Shown here one piece after another: positions 1 through 7,880 of a stretch of DNA of 8,194 nucleotides. The DNA is taken from contig VAXX01000166.1 of assembly GCA_005885115.1 (NCBI GenBank), positions 1 through 8,194 on the forward strand, written 5' to 3'. Each line of letters begins with the position of its first letter. Position 1 is the first letter of the stretch. This DNA comes from Actinomycetota bacterium. GTDB lineage: Bacteria; Actinomycetota; Actinomycetes; Mycobacteriales; Micromonosporaceae. Position numbers and translations under genes: made by a program. The notes below the pieces were generated by a model. The model was not told where the DNA came from and searched no databases. It worked only from the letters and a program-made list of their open reading frames with translations.

Positions 1-95
1 AACTCGGCCATCACCTCCCGGGCCCAGATCGTCGCCAGGATCGCCGCCGAACAGAGACACGCCCGCGACCCGGTCGGTGACCGTGCCCGCGCGGA

Positions 96-2366
96 TCAGC
101 CGCGGGACCGGCGGGCGGCCCAGACCGTCACCTGGGTACGGGTAGGAAGGTCGAGCTTGGTCCGGATGTGCGTCAAGTGGCTGGCCACCGTGCGCGGGGA
201 AAGGCGCAGCCGCGCCGCGATCTGCCGGTCGGTGAGCCCCTGCGCGACGAGTTCGGCGACCTGCTGCTCACGGCGGGTCAGCGCCGGCCCGGCACCGTTG
301 CCCGGGGTACCTGGCCAATGATCGTGAACGGCGTAGCCGTACGCCTCCTCAGCGGTGAGCGCGGCACCCGCCGCCATCGTGGCGACCGCCCGCGCGGCGC
401 CGAGCCGGTCCCGGGCACGCTCCTCCGCGTCCGCCAGCAGCCGACGCCACCACCGTTCGGTGATCACCTTGCCGCGGCTGGCCGTCGCCGCCGCTCCGAG
501 CAGTCGCAGCGCGCGCTCGGGCTGGCCCCGGCGGTCGGCTACCAGCGCGATGCCGGCCAGGTCGTACGCGAGGTTCCCCCCGCCCATCCCGGTGTCGATG
601 AGCCCCGCACCGTACTGTGCGGCCGCGCGGTCGACGTCCCCGCGCAGCAGCGCGAGCGTGCCGCCGGTGTGCCGGGCCGCTGCCAGCACGCCCGTGTCGC
701 GTTCGGGGTCCAGCCAGGGCAGGGCTTCGTCGAGCGCCGCGCCGGCCTCGTCGTACTGGCCGGCGAGCATCAGATGCCAGGCGAGATTGTTGAGGCTGAG
801 ACCGTTCTGCCGGCGGTCGTCCATCCGCCGGACGATCGCGACCTTCTCCGCGGAGAGCCGGGCCGCCTCAGCCGGGTCCTCGTCGCCAACGGCCACGGCC
901 AGCAACCCCACCGCCCGTGCGGTCATTTCCGGCTGGTCGAGCGCGCGAGCCAGCGCCACGGCTTCCCGTAGGTACCGCTGGCCGCCGGCGGTCTCGCCCA
1001 GGGCCACCTTGACCGCGCCGAGTTCGCTCAGCGTGCGGATCCGTTCGACGGAGCCGGGGCGGCAGCGGGCGAGCGCACCGTCGAGGATCTCCTGTGCCCG
1101 GCGCAGCTCCGAGCTCGCGACCAGATGGTCGGACAGGTCGAGGGCGAGCCGCAGATACCGGGGATCGTCGGCGTCCCGGGCCACCTGGACGGCGTACCAC
1201 AGGTTGTGGTGCTCGCGGCGCAGGACGGCCAACCTGTCGCAGTGCCCTTCGCCGTCGACCAGGATCGGCGGGGTAAGAGCGGTCAGCCAGGCCAGTAGCC
1301 GGGCGTGGGCAGCTTCCAGCTCGCCGCAGCGGACAAGCTGCTCGCGCCCGAACAGGCGCAGCGACTCCAGCATCCGGAACCGGCCCGGTACCACGGTGTC
1401 CATCACGAGCAGCGACTTGCCGACCAGGCCGGTGAGGACGCTCCACACTCCGTCCGACGCAAGCCCGAGGTCCGCGCACAGCGCCGCCGCGCCGGTGTCG
1501 GTGAAGCCGCCCGGCAGTACCGCCAGCCTGCGGAAGACCGCCCGCTCGGTACCGGTCGACAGGCCGTAGCTCCACTCGATCGCGGCCTGCAGGCTGCGGT
1601 GCCTGGGCTGGGCGGCCACGGAGGCGGTGAGGGTGGCCAGCCGCTCGTCCAGCCCGTCCAGCAGCCGTTGCGGTGGCCGTACGTGCACCTGGCGCGCGGC
1701 CAGCTCGATCGCCAGGGGCAGGCCGTCCAGCCGGGCGCAGAGCGCGGCGAGTACCGGCGTGGTCGCCCCTTCCCAGGCGACCGTGGGCGTCACCTCGCGG
1801 GCCCGCGCGACGAACAGCCGTACCGCGTCCGACCGCAGGATGTCGTTGTCCGTCGCGTCCCGCGGTTCGCTGACCTCCAGCGGGGGGACGGGGACGAGCA
1901 CCTCCCCGGGTACGCCCAGCTGCTCCCGGCTGGTGGTGAGGATCCGCAGCCGGGGACATCCGGCCAGCAACTGCTCCGCCAGCTGCGCACAGTCGTCGAC
2001 GACGTGTTCGCAGTTGTCCAGTACCAGCAGCACCGGACCGTCCACACACGCTTTCAGCACCGTATCGGCGAGGTCGCGTCCGGGCTCCTCCCGCCCGAGC
2101 GCGGTGGCGACGGCTGCGGTCACGATCGACCCCGCCGGCAGCGGAGCCAGCTCGACCCACCACAGCCCCCGGTACGACCGCCGAACCAGCGGGATCAGCT
2201 CCACCGCCAGCCGGGTCTTGCCGACTCCGGCCGGACCGGTCAGCGTCACCAACCGGTGCCGCTGGAGCAGCGGCCGCAGGTCGTCGAGTTCGCGGTCGCG
2301 GCCGACGAACTCGTCGACACCGGAGGCTGGTGGGCGGCCCGGGAGAGCGCTCATGGTCACCACCAT
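96..2366 (-). CDS. STAND-type ATPase transcriptional regulator with C-terminal LuxR HTH (downstream gene of tandem pair)
   Basis: This is a predicted cytoplasmic, ATP-dependent DNA-binding regulator of 756 aa. Seen: FVGR at about 20-23 opens an NB-ARC-like module. Walker A GPAGVGKT lies at 44-51 and Walker B VLLVLDNCEH at 112-121, followed by TSREQLGVPGEV and a DGLPLAIELAA helical motif. The middle, roughly 350-690, is Ala/Leu-rich helical sequence that looks TPR-like. A LuxR/GerE HTH spans about 696-752 (LTRREQQVAELVAQGLTDRQ onward), and the protein stops a few residues later. There is no receiver domain, so control is probably by ligand or protein binding coupled to nucleotide state, as in MalT-type regulators (family knowledge). 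The ATG at 2366 overlaps the TGA of the upstream gene. A second in-frame ATG at 2354 (MSALPG), preceded by GGTGGTG, is an alternative start. The frame stays open up to 3050, but that extension is a shadow inside the upstream gene. The ligand and target are unknown. Confidence 0.93.
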   Translation of the reverse strand: MVVTMSALPGRPPASGVDEFVGRDRELDDLRPLLQRHRLVTLTGPAGVGKTRLAVELIPLVRRSYRGLWWVELAPLPAGSIVTAAVATALGREEPGRDLADTVLKACVDGPVLLVLDNCEHVVDDCAQLAEQLLAGCPRLRILTTSREQLGVPGEVLVPVPPLEVSEPRDATDNDILRSDAVRLFVARAREVTPTVAWEGATTPVLAALCARLDGLPLAIELAARQVHVRPPQRLLDGLDERLATLTASVAAQPRHRSLQAAIEWSYGLSTGTERAVFRRLAVLPGGFTDTGAAALCADLGLASDGVWSVLTGLVGKSLLVMDTVVPGRFRMLESLRLFGREQLVRCGELEAAHARLLAWLTALTPPILVDGEGHCDRLAVLRREHHNLWYAVQVARDADDPRYLRLALDLSDHLVASSELRRAQEILDGALARCRPGSVERIRTLSELGAVKVALGETAGGQRYLREAVALARALDQPEMTARAVGLLAVAVGDEDPAEAARLSAEKVAIVRRMDDRRQNGLSLNNLAWHLMLAGQYDEAGAALDEALPWLDPERDTGVLAAARHTGGTLALLRGDVDRAAAQYGAGLIDTGMGGGNLAYDLAGIALVADRRGQPERALRLLGAAATASRGKVITERWWRRLLADAEERARDRLGAARAVATMAAGAALTAEEAYGYAVHDHWPGTPGNGAGPALTRREQQVAELVAQGLTDRQIAARLRLSPRTVASHLTHIRTKLDLPTRTQVTVWAARRSRG

Positions 2367-2368
2367 CA
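2364..2368 (-). other. TGATG stop/start overlap between the two regulators
   Basis: On the minus strand the TGA of the upstream regulator (2368-2366) shares its A with the ATG of the downstream regulator (2366-2364). No good Shine-Dalgarno sequence precedes this ATG, which suggests the downstream protein is made by translational coupling. If the alternative ATG at 2354 is used instead, there would be an 11-nt gap rather than an overlap. Confidence 0.75.
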
Positions 2369-4741
2369 GACTGAGCTGTCGGCCTGGGCGGTCGCCCAGG
2401 CCGCGACCTGCGCGCGCGAGCGCAGCCCCAACTTGGCGCGGATCGCCCGCAGGTACGCCTCGACTGAGCGTACGGACAGGTTGAGCCGGGCCGCGATGTT
2501 CGCGTTGGTGAGGGCCGCCGCGACGAGCCCGGCCACCTGCCACTCCCGGCGGTTCAACGGGTACCGGGTGTCCGTTGCGTCCAGATCCGGCCAGACGTCC
2601 CGCAGGGCATAGTCGAGCGCCTGCCGGGCGTCCAGCCGTCGACCCGTCGCCCACGCGTGGTCCGCCCGCTCGGCTGGCAGGGCGGCGCGCGCCGCCCCGT
2701 GGGCGTACGCCACCTGGTCGGGCCACCACGGGTCGGACCACGGGTGCGCCGGCCCGCGCAACGCCTGGGCCGCGCCGAGCAGGCGCAGCGCGCGTACGGC
2801 GACGCCGGCCCGGACCGCCAGCACGCCGTGTGCCTCGAGGAGCCCCGCGAGCTGGTTGTCGGGAGCGGGCACCGCCTGCCGGAAGTGGGCGGCCGCGGTG
2901 TCCAGGTCGTCCATGGCCAGCGCGATCATCCCGGCGAGGTACTGGGAACGGCTGACCATCCGGCAGTCCCCGGTCGTGTGGAAGACCCGGGCAGCCGGCT
3001 CGGCGATCCGCGCCGCGTACACCGGATCGCCCTGCCGCAGCACGTGCCACGCCAGGTCGTACCGCAGGACGGCGGTACCGAAAGGGTCACCCGTGGTGTC
3101 GCTGGTCGCCACGGCCTGCCGGAGGGCGGCGACCGCGGCGGCCCGGTCGCCGGTGGCCGCGCAGACCCGCCCGAGTACCCGGTACGCCAGGGTGAGCCGC
3201 CCCGGCCGCTCGGGCCGGCGGCCCTGCAGGGCCACCGCTTGCCGGGCAAGGTCGCGGGCCCGCTCCGGCTGGCCGGCCTTGACCGCGAGCCAGGCGGCCT
3301 GCCCGAGCGCGGCGCCCCGGTACGGCGCTTCCACCGCCGTGTTCGTAAGCGCGTGTTCGATCAGCGTCCCGGTGTCGGCCGTGGCGCCGTCTCCCCAGCG
3401 CGTGAACGCCAGCGCGCTGGCCAGCAGCAGTTGCCGCTCGTCCGGACCGGCGACCAGGCGTGCGACGACATCGGCCAGGTCGTCGCGGGCCGCCCGTAGC
3501 CGGTGCACCTGGGCGTCGGCCGCGCCGGCGCTGTCGAACACCGGCCGGGCCAGGGCGGCCAGGTACGCCACGTGCCCGTCGTGGGCGGCGCCGGCGTCCG
3601 GGTGCCCGAGCAACTGGCGGTGGGCGTACCAGCGGACCGACTCCAACATCCGGAACGGGGTCGGCGCCGTCACGTCATCCGCGCGCAGCACGAGCGACCT
3701 GGCCTCCAGCGCGGCGAGCAGGTCCGCCGGTACGCCGTCCAGCCCGGACAGGACGACCGCCGCGGCGTCGGCGTCGAACGCACCGGTGAACACCGAAAGC
3801 CGCCGGAACGCGGCCTGTTCGCCTGGAGAGAGCAGGTCGTAGCTCCACGTCATGGCGGCCCACAGGCTGCGGTGGCGCGGCGCGGCGGTACGGGCACCAG
3901 CGGTCAGCAGGGCGAACCGGTCGTGCAGCCGGGACACGATCGCGTCCGGTGGCAGCAGCCGTACCGTGCGGGCGGCCAGTTCCAGCGCCAGCGGCAACCC
4001 GTCCAGCCGGCGGCACAGGGCCGCCACCGCGCCGGCGTTGGCTTCGGTGATCGCGAAGCCGGGCGCGGACTCCCCGGCCCGCTCGATGAACAGCTCCACC
4101 GCCTCGCTGCGCAGGAGGTCCGGTACCGACCCGCCGTCCGGTGGCAGGCCCAGCGCGGGCACCGGGTAGGCCACCTCGCCGGGAACCCGCAGTGGCTCCC
4201 GGCTGGTGGCGAGGACGCTGAGACCGGGGGCGTACCGCGCCAGGGCGGCAACCGCCTCGGCGCAGTCCCCGACCAGGTGTTCACAGGTGTCGAGGACCAG
4301 CAGGGCGGTACGGCCGGCCAGCGCCGCGGCGACCGCCTCCCTGCTCGTTGCGCGCCCGGGCGTGGCGACGGCCAGCACGGCCGCGACGGCCGGCGCGACC
4401 CGGCTGGCCTGGTGCAGCGGCACCAGGTGCACCCCGTCCGGATACCGGCCGCGGATGCGGTTCGCCAGCTCGACGGCCAGCCGGGTCTTGCCGGCACCGG
4501 GCGGCCCGACCAGCGTGACCAGCCGGGTCCGGCGCAGCAACGCCGCCAGTTCGGCGAGTTCCCGGCGGCGCCCGACGAACCGGTCGATGCGCTGGGGCAG
4601 CGGGTGGGCGGCGGGGGCACGCTGTCGGCGCCGGTACGCGCGCTGGCGGCACGCGTTGGAGCAGTACCGCGGCAGGTTCCCCGACACCTCCCCCGGCGGC
4701 AGGGCGGCGTCGCATGCCTCGCACGGTCGCTTCTCGGACAT
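2366..4741 (-). CDS. Zinc-ribbon-like / STAND ATPase / LuxR HTH regulator (upstream gene of tandem pair)
   Basis: This is a predicted cytoplasmic transcriptional regulator of 791 aa. Seen: the N-terminus carries C7-X2-C10 and C27-X3-C31, followed at once by the basic run RQRAYRRRQR (32-41). This resembles a small zinc ribbon. An NB-ARC-like ATPase follows, with FVGR at 55-58, Walker A GPPGAGKT at 79-86 and Walker B ALLVLDTCEH at 146-155. ATSREPLRVPGEV and DGLPLALELAA motifs come next, then a long helical/TPR-like region. A LuxR-type HTH lies at about 729-786 (LNRREWQVAGLVAAALTNAN onward). The ATG at 4741 is chosen because AGGAG sits 4 nt upstream. The longer frame from 4771 would need a TTG start and has no visible ribosome site. 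It is the first gene of the operon and overlaps the next gene by one base. The ATPase core is clearly paralogous to that of the downstream protein: 28 of 38 residues are identical from FVGR through Walker A to AVEL. No receiver domain is present. Metal binding is inferred and the target is unknown. Confidence 0.93.
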   Translation of the reverse strand: MSEKRPCEACDAALPPGEVSGNLPRYCSNACRQRAYRRRQRAPAAHPLPQRIDRFVGRRRELAELAALLRRTRLVTLVGPPGAGKTRLAVELANRIRGRYPDGVHLVPLHQASRVAPAVAAVLAVATPGRATSREAVAAALAGRTALLVLDTCEHLVGDCAEAVAALARYAPGLSVLATSREPLRVPGEVAYPVPALGLPPDGGSVPDLLRSEAVELFIERAGESAPGFAITEANAGAVAALCRRLDGLPLALELAARTVRLLPPDAIVSRLHDRFALLTAGARTAAPRHRSLWAAMTWSYDLLSPGEQAAFRRLSVFTGAFDADAAAVVLSGLDGVPADLLAALEARSLVLRADDVTAPTPFRMLESVRWYAHRQLLGHPDAGAAHDGHVAYLAALARPVFDSAGAADAQVHRLRAARDDLADVVARLVAGPDERQLLLASALAFTRWGDGATADTGTLIEHALTNTAVEAPYRGAALGQAAWLAVKAGQPERARDLARQAVALQGRRPERPGRLTLAYRVLGRVCAATGDRAAAVAALRQAVATSDTTGDPFGTAVLRYDLAWHVLRQGDPVYAARIAEPAARVFHTTGDCRMVSRSQYLAGMIALAMDDLDTAAAHFRQAVPAPDNQLAGLLEAHGVLAVRAGVAVRALRLLGAAQALRGPAHPWSDPWWPDQVAYAHGAARAALPAERADHAWATGRRLDARQALDYALRDVWPDLDATDTRYPLNRREWQVAGLVAAALTNANIAARLNLSVRSVEAYLRAIRAKLGLRSRAQVAAWATAQADSSV

Positions 4742-4745
4742 GTGG

Positions 4746-4750
4746 CTCCT
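4746..4750 (-). promoter_or_regulatory. Ribosome binding site AGGAG for the zinc-ribbon regulator
   Basis: The minus strand reads AGGAG, then four bases (CCAC), then ATG at 4741. It is the only strong Shine-Dalgarno match near the 5' end of this frame, and it decides the start in favour of 4741 over the TTG at 4771. Confidence 0.75.
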
Positions 4751-4781
4751 GGCTACGCTCGCGGCGACCAAACGCCGCGAA

Positions 4782-4795
4782 TGTGGACTGTGGAC
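4782..4795. repeat. Tandem heptamer TGTGGAC x2 in the divergent leader
   Basis: Two perfect head-to-tail copies of TGTGGAC lie in the 204-bp gap between the divergent genes, about 40-55 bases upstream of the regulator start and downstream of its candidate promoter. This may be a binding site for a regulator, or chance in GC-rich DNA. Confidence 0.4.
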
Positions 4796-4840
4796 GCACG
4801 ACCTCCGACGTGTACAGGTTCACCATGCCGTAACGCTGCG

Positions 4841-4867
4841 GATTTTGCCGATGCCCGGCGCCAAATC
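4841..4867. repeat. Imperfect inverted repeat overlapping the candidate leftward promoter
   Basis: The left arm begins GATTTTGCCG (4841-4850). The right arm, CGGCGCCAAATC (4856-4867), reads GATTTGGCGCCG on the other strand. The outer GATTT/AAATC pairs are perfect. The inner pairs carry a mismatch and a bulge. The repeat covers the -10 and most of the -35 region of the candidate leftward promoter, which is where a repressor or autoregulator could bind. No protein is assigned to it. Confidence 0.35.
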
Positions 4868-4869
4868 AA
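4842..4869 (-). promoter_or_regulatory. Candidate housekeeping-sigma promoter for the regulator operon
   Basis: On the minus strand TTGATT (4869-4864, four of six matches to TTGACA) is followed after 16 bp by CAAAAT (4847-4842, four of six matches to TATAAT). A transcript from here would begin near 4835 and have a leader of roughly 90 nt before the ATG at 4741. The match is moderate. It stands out because it lies in one of the few AT-rich patches of the window and faces the regulator operon. Confidence 0.35.
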
Positions 4870-4907
4870 CCGCGATCCTGGGTGCCCATTCGCCGGATAG
4901 ATGGGCT

Positions 4908-4913
4908 TAGATT
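4908..4913 (+). promoter_or_regulatory. Weak candidate -10 element for the metallopeptidase gene
   Basis: TAGATT matches four of six bases of TATAAT and would give a leader of about 27 nt before the ATG at 4946. I find no convincing -35 hexamer 16-19 bp upstream. The gene may therefore depend on an activator or an alternative sigma factor, or the real promoter may lie elsewhere. Confidence 0.2.
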
Positions 4914-4935
4914 CATCTGCACTTTCGCGAGGAAT

Positions 4936-4941
4936 GAGGAG
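4936..4941 (+). promoter_or_regulatory. Ribosome binding site GAGGAG for the M36 metallopeptidase
   Basis: GAGGAG is followed by four bases (AACG) and the ATG at 4946, the same spacing as the divergent gene uses. In-frame ATGs at 4901 and 4934 lack a properly spaced Shine-Dalgarno sequence, and the first would put extra residues before the signal peptide. The start is therefore placed at 4946. Confidence 0.75.
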
Positions 4942-4945
4942 AACG

Positions 4946-7864
4946 ATGGTGTTGTCCACCCTTTGCCGCTTCACGACCGGGCGGCGAATATTGATCATGG
5001 GCGTCGCGTCGGCCCTGGCACTGACCGCGGCCTCGGTCACCAGCGGCCCGGCCCACGCCAAGGCGCCCGGCCGGGCCCGTACGCCTGAGATCAGCACACC
5101 GTCGGACAAGGCCAAGTTCTACGACTCCCGGAAGGATCCGGCGCCGGCCAGGGTGCTGCGCGGCCGGGCCGCCCAGCTGTCCGCCCGGCCCAGCGGCGGG
5201 GTGGCGGCACTGCGTACGGAACTGGGTAGGCAGGGCGTCGTCTCGATGGATCCGTTGACCGGTACCGCCCGCAGCGTGTCGCGGCTCGACGGCTTCCTCA
5301 CCGGAGCGAGTGGCCGACCGGCCGACGCGATCGCGCGCGACTACGTCCGGGCCCACCCGGACGTTTTCGGCCTCGACGCGGCCGGTGTGTCCGGGCTGAC
5401 CCTGCGCCGTGACTACGTCGACATCGCCGGTTCCCACCATCTCAGCTACGTCCAGTCGGTGGCCGGCGTCCCGGTGTTCGGCAACGGTGTGCAGGCCAAC
5501 GTGGCCGGGGACGGCCGGCTGATCAACGTGGTCGGCTCGCCGGTCGCCGGCCTGCCCAGCGGGTCCAGCGCGCCGGCCATCCCGGCGGACCGGGCCCGCG
5601 TCGCCGCGGTCACGGCGGTCAGGGAGACCCCGAAGCCGGCCACGGCGAAGGCGCAGGGCGGCGCCCGGCAGACGACGGTCTTCAGCAACGGGGACCGCGC
5701 CGAGCTCGTCTACTTCATGACCGTCAACGGGCTGCGGCTGGCCTGGCAGACCCAGACCAGGGTGAGCCACAAGGAGGTCTACTCCAGCGTGGTCGACGCG
5801 GCCTCGGGTCAGGTGCTCTACCGGCGCAGCCTGGTCGAGTCGGACAACGGGCTGGCATGGGACTACTACCCGGGCGCGGCCAAGGGCGGGGTGCAGAAGC
5901 GGCGCGACTTCACCGGACCGGGCTGGCTGCCCGACGATTCGCCGTGGCTGGCCGGCAACGTGGCGCACGTGTACAACGACGCCAACGACGACGACGTCGC
6001 GCAGCGCACCGAGGAGATCGGGCCGAGCGGGCACCGGCAGTTCCAGTACCCGTTCACCAACTTCAACTCGGTGGACCCGCGCTGCTCGGCGCAGTTCCCG
6101 TGCTCGTGGGACCCGAAGACGGCGAACTCCTGGCGGACCAACCGCAACCAGGACGGTGTCCAGGTGTTCTACTACCTCGGCAGGTACCACGACCATCTGC
6201 GCGACGCGCCGATCGGGTTCACCCGGGCGGCCGGCAACTTCGAGGCGGTCGACGGCGACGCGGTCCAGGGGCAGATCGAGGACGGCTCGAACACGGCGGA
6301 CGGGCTGCCGGACGAGGGCCACATCGACAACGCGAACATGGCCACGTTCCCGGACGGCCAGCCGCCGGTCATGCAGATGTACCTCTTCAACGACCCGTTC
6401 TTCCCGGATGACTTCCCGCCGACGAACGGCGGCGACGAGGCGGACATCGTCTACCACGAGTACACACACGGCCTGTCCAACCGCCTCGTGGTGGACGCAC
6501 TGGGCAACTCCACGCTGGGCGGCGGCCAGGCGGGTTCCATGGGTGAGGCGTGGAGCGACTGGTACGCCATGGACTTCCTCAACAACCTCGGCGTCCAGCC
6601 GGACACCGCCGCCCCCGGCGAGGTCCGCATCGGCAACTACGTGGGTGGCGGCGCCGACCTGATCCGATCCCAGCCGATGGACTGCCCGGTGGGGAGCACC
6701 TCGCCGAAGTGCCCCGGCTTCCCCGACACGGTCGGCCCCGGCGGGTACACGTACGGCGACTACAGCCGGATCCTCTTCGGCTTCCACGAGGTGCACCTCG
6801 ACGGTGAGATCTGGGGCGAGACGCTGTGGGACCTGCGCGCCGCGCTCGGCTCCAGGTTGACCGAGTCCCTGGTGACCCGGGCGATGGAACTGTCCCCCGC
6901 CAACCCGTCGTTCCTCGACGAACGCAACGCGATCCTGCAGGCCGACCAGGTGGTCGACAACGGCAAGGCGAACGCGCAGATCTGGAAGGTGTTCGCGGCC
7001 CGGGGCATGGGCTGGTTCGCCAGTACGACCGACGGGGACGACCAGAATCCGATCGAGGACTTCTCCGCGCCGCCTCCCGCGGGTACCCCGACCGGGTCGC
7101 TCATCGGCACGGTGACCGACGCCGAAACCGGTGCCCCGGTCCAGGGTGCGGCGGTCGGGTTCTTCGGCCACGCGTCCGGCTTCCCGGGTGACCTCGCGGC
7201 GGTGTCCGACGCCACCGGCCACTACACGATCGACGGGATCATCCCGGGCACGTACCCGGCGGTGTTCGCCCGCAGCGACATGTACGCCGAACAGCAGACG
7301 AGCGTGAGCGTCGGCTCGCACCCGACCGTGCTGAACTGGGCGCTGCACCACGACTGGGCGGCGCAGGCCAGCGGTGGCAGCGTGGCGGCCTTCAACGGCC
7401 CCGACAACAGCCAGTTCGGCTGCGGCCCCGACCGGGCGATCGACGTGTCGCTGCGCCAGGGTTGGGAGAGCGACTCGGATGTCGGCCCGGACAACACGTC
7501 CCGCGTGCCGAAGTTCATCACCGTGAAGCTGCCCCGCGCGCTGAACATCAGCGCCGTGACCGTCGATCCCGGGGCCATCTGCGACGACGGCTACACCGCC
7601 TCCACCAAGGGGTACCGGCTGGAGACCTCAGTGGACGGGGTCACCTTCACGGTCGCGTCGACGGGTGCCTTCGGCGCCGACGACCGGCACCGGCTCAACA
7701 GCGTACCGCTGGCCGCCGGCAGCACCGCGGGCATCAACTATGTCCGCTTCACCATGCTGTCGTCCCAGATCCCGGACGGGGCGGACTGCGCCGTCACACC
7801 GTATTTCGGCTGCTTCTTCATGGACTTGGCCGAACTGGAGGTCTACGGCACCGTGGCGCCGTAG
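4946..7864 (+). CDS. Secreted M36 (fungalysin-type) zinc metallopeptidase with C-terminal regulatory-like and discoidin-like domains
   Basis: This 972-aa zymogen is predicted to be exported and to cleave extracellular protein. Seen: a signal peptide with RR at 13-14, hydrophobic segment about 15-32 and probable cleavage after AHA (36-38). An FTP-type propeptide lies around 119-165 (DYVRAHPDVFGLD), with VVDAASGQVLYRRS near 283. The catalytic domain, roughly 305-705, has zinc ligands H504 and H508 in HEYTH with catalytic E505. The third ligand is E534 in GEAWSD, 30 residues after H504, which is the fungalysin spacing. Residues about 717-800 (GSLIGTVTDAETGAPVQGAA) look like a carboxypeptidase-regulatory-like beta-sandwich. 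Residues about 806-972 resemble an F5/8C (discoidin) carbohydrate-binding domain, with cysteines 826, 879, 948 and 956. C380/C386 and C580/C589 may form disulfides in the catalytic part. The gene is transcribed alone, divergent from two regulators, and ends at a strong hairpin. All active-site residues are present. Substrate and C-terminal ligand are not known. Tat rather than Sec export is possible but weakly supported. Confidence 0.96.
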   Translation: MVLSTLCRFTTGRRILIMGVASALALTAASVTSGPAHAKAPGRARTPEISTPSDKAKFYDSRKDPAPARVLRGRAAQLSARPSGGVAALRTELGRQGVVSMDPLTGTARSVSRLDGFLTGASGRPADAIARDYVRAHPDVFGLDAAGVSGLTLRRDYVDIAGSHHLSYVQSVAGVPVFGNGVQANVAGDGRLINVVGSPVAGLPSGSSAPAIPADRARVAAVTAVRETPKPATAKAQGGARQTTVFSNGDRAELVYFMTVNGLRLAWQTQTRVSHKEVYSSVVDAASGQVLYRRSLVESDNGLAWDYYPGAAKGGVQKRRDFTGPGWLPDDSPWLAGNVAHVYNDANDDDVAQRTEEIGPSGHRQFQYPFTNFNSVDPRCSAQFPCSWDPKTANSWRTNRNQDGVQVFYYLGRYHDHLRDAPIGFTRAAGNFEAVDGDAVQGQIEDGSNTADGLPDEGHIDNANMATFPDGQPPVMQMYLFNDPFFPDDFPPTNGGDEADIVYHEYTHGLSNRLVVDALGNSTLGGGQAGSMGEAWSDWYAMDFLNNLGVQPDTAAPGEVRIGNYVGGGADLIRSQPMDCPVGSTSPKCPGFPDTVGPGGYTYGDYSRILFGFHEVHLDGEIWGETLWDLRAALGSRLTESLVTRAMELSPANPSFLDERNAILQADQVVDNGKANAQIWKVFAARGMGWFASTTDGDDQNPIEDFSAPPPAGTPTGSLIGTVTDAETGAPVQGAAVGFFGHASGFPGDLAAVSDATGHYTIDGIIPGTYPAVFARSDMYAEQQTSVSVGSHPTVLNWALHHDWAAQASGGSVAAFNGPDNSQFGCGPDRAIDVSLRQGWESDSDVGPDNTSRVPKFITVKLPRALNISAVTVDPGAICDDGYTASTKGYRLETSVDGVTFTVASTGAFGADDRHRLNSVPLAAGSTAGINYVRFTMLSSQIPDGADCAVTPYFGCFFMDLAELEVYGTVAP

Positions 7865-7880
7865 CGGTACTGGGGAAAGT

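Noticed and set aside
1..19. Possible start of a further minus-strand gene (ATG at 11 with GGGAGG upstream)
   Set aside because: The spacing between GGGAGG and ATG is only two bases, and only three codons lie inside the window, so nothing can be supported.
71..83. Small hairpin (CGGTC, 3-base loop, GACCG) just beyond the regulator operon
   Set aside because: A 5-bp stem is too weak to call a terminator in DNA this GC-rich. The operon may continue beyond the window or end outside it.
355..1569. 404-codon plus-strand open frame opposite the downstream regulator
   Set aside because: The Ser/Arg/Ala-rich product has no recognisable motif and lies opposite conserved regulator motifs on the minus strand.
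2367..3050. N-terminal extension of the downstream regulator's open frame (984-residue version)
   Set aside because: It lies wholly inside the upstream regulator in another frame and encodes low-complexity Arg/Gly/Pro/Ala sequence. The ATPase homology begins only after the ATG at 2366.
3503..4900. 465-codon plus-strand open frame opposite the zinc-ribbon regulator
   Set aside because: It is an antisense shadow with Gln/Arg/Gly-rich sequence. It would end within the divergent control region and has no domain.
4946..5059. Twin-arginine export signal on the metallopeptidase
   Set aside because: RR is present before the hydrophobic stretch, but the flanking residues (TTGRRILIMG) fit the twin-arginine consensus poorly. 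An ordinary Sec signal peptide is the simpler reading.
4913..7351. 812-codon minus-strand open frame opposite the metallopeptidase
   Set aside because: It is the typical antisense shadow of a high-GC gene: compositionally biased Arg/Val/Gly sequence with no domain, while the plus strand has an intact M36 active site.
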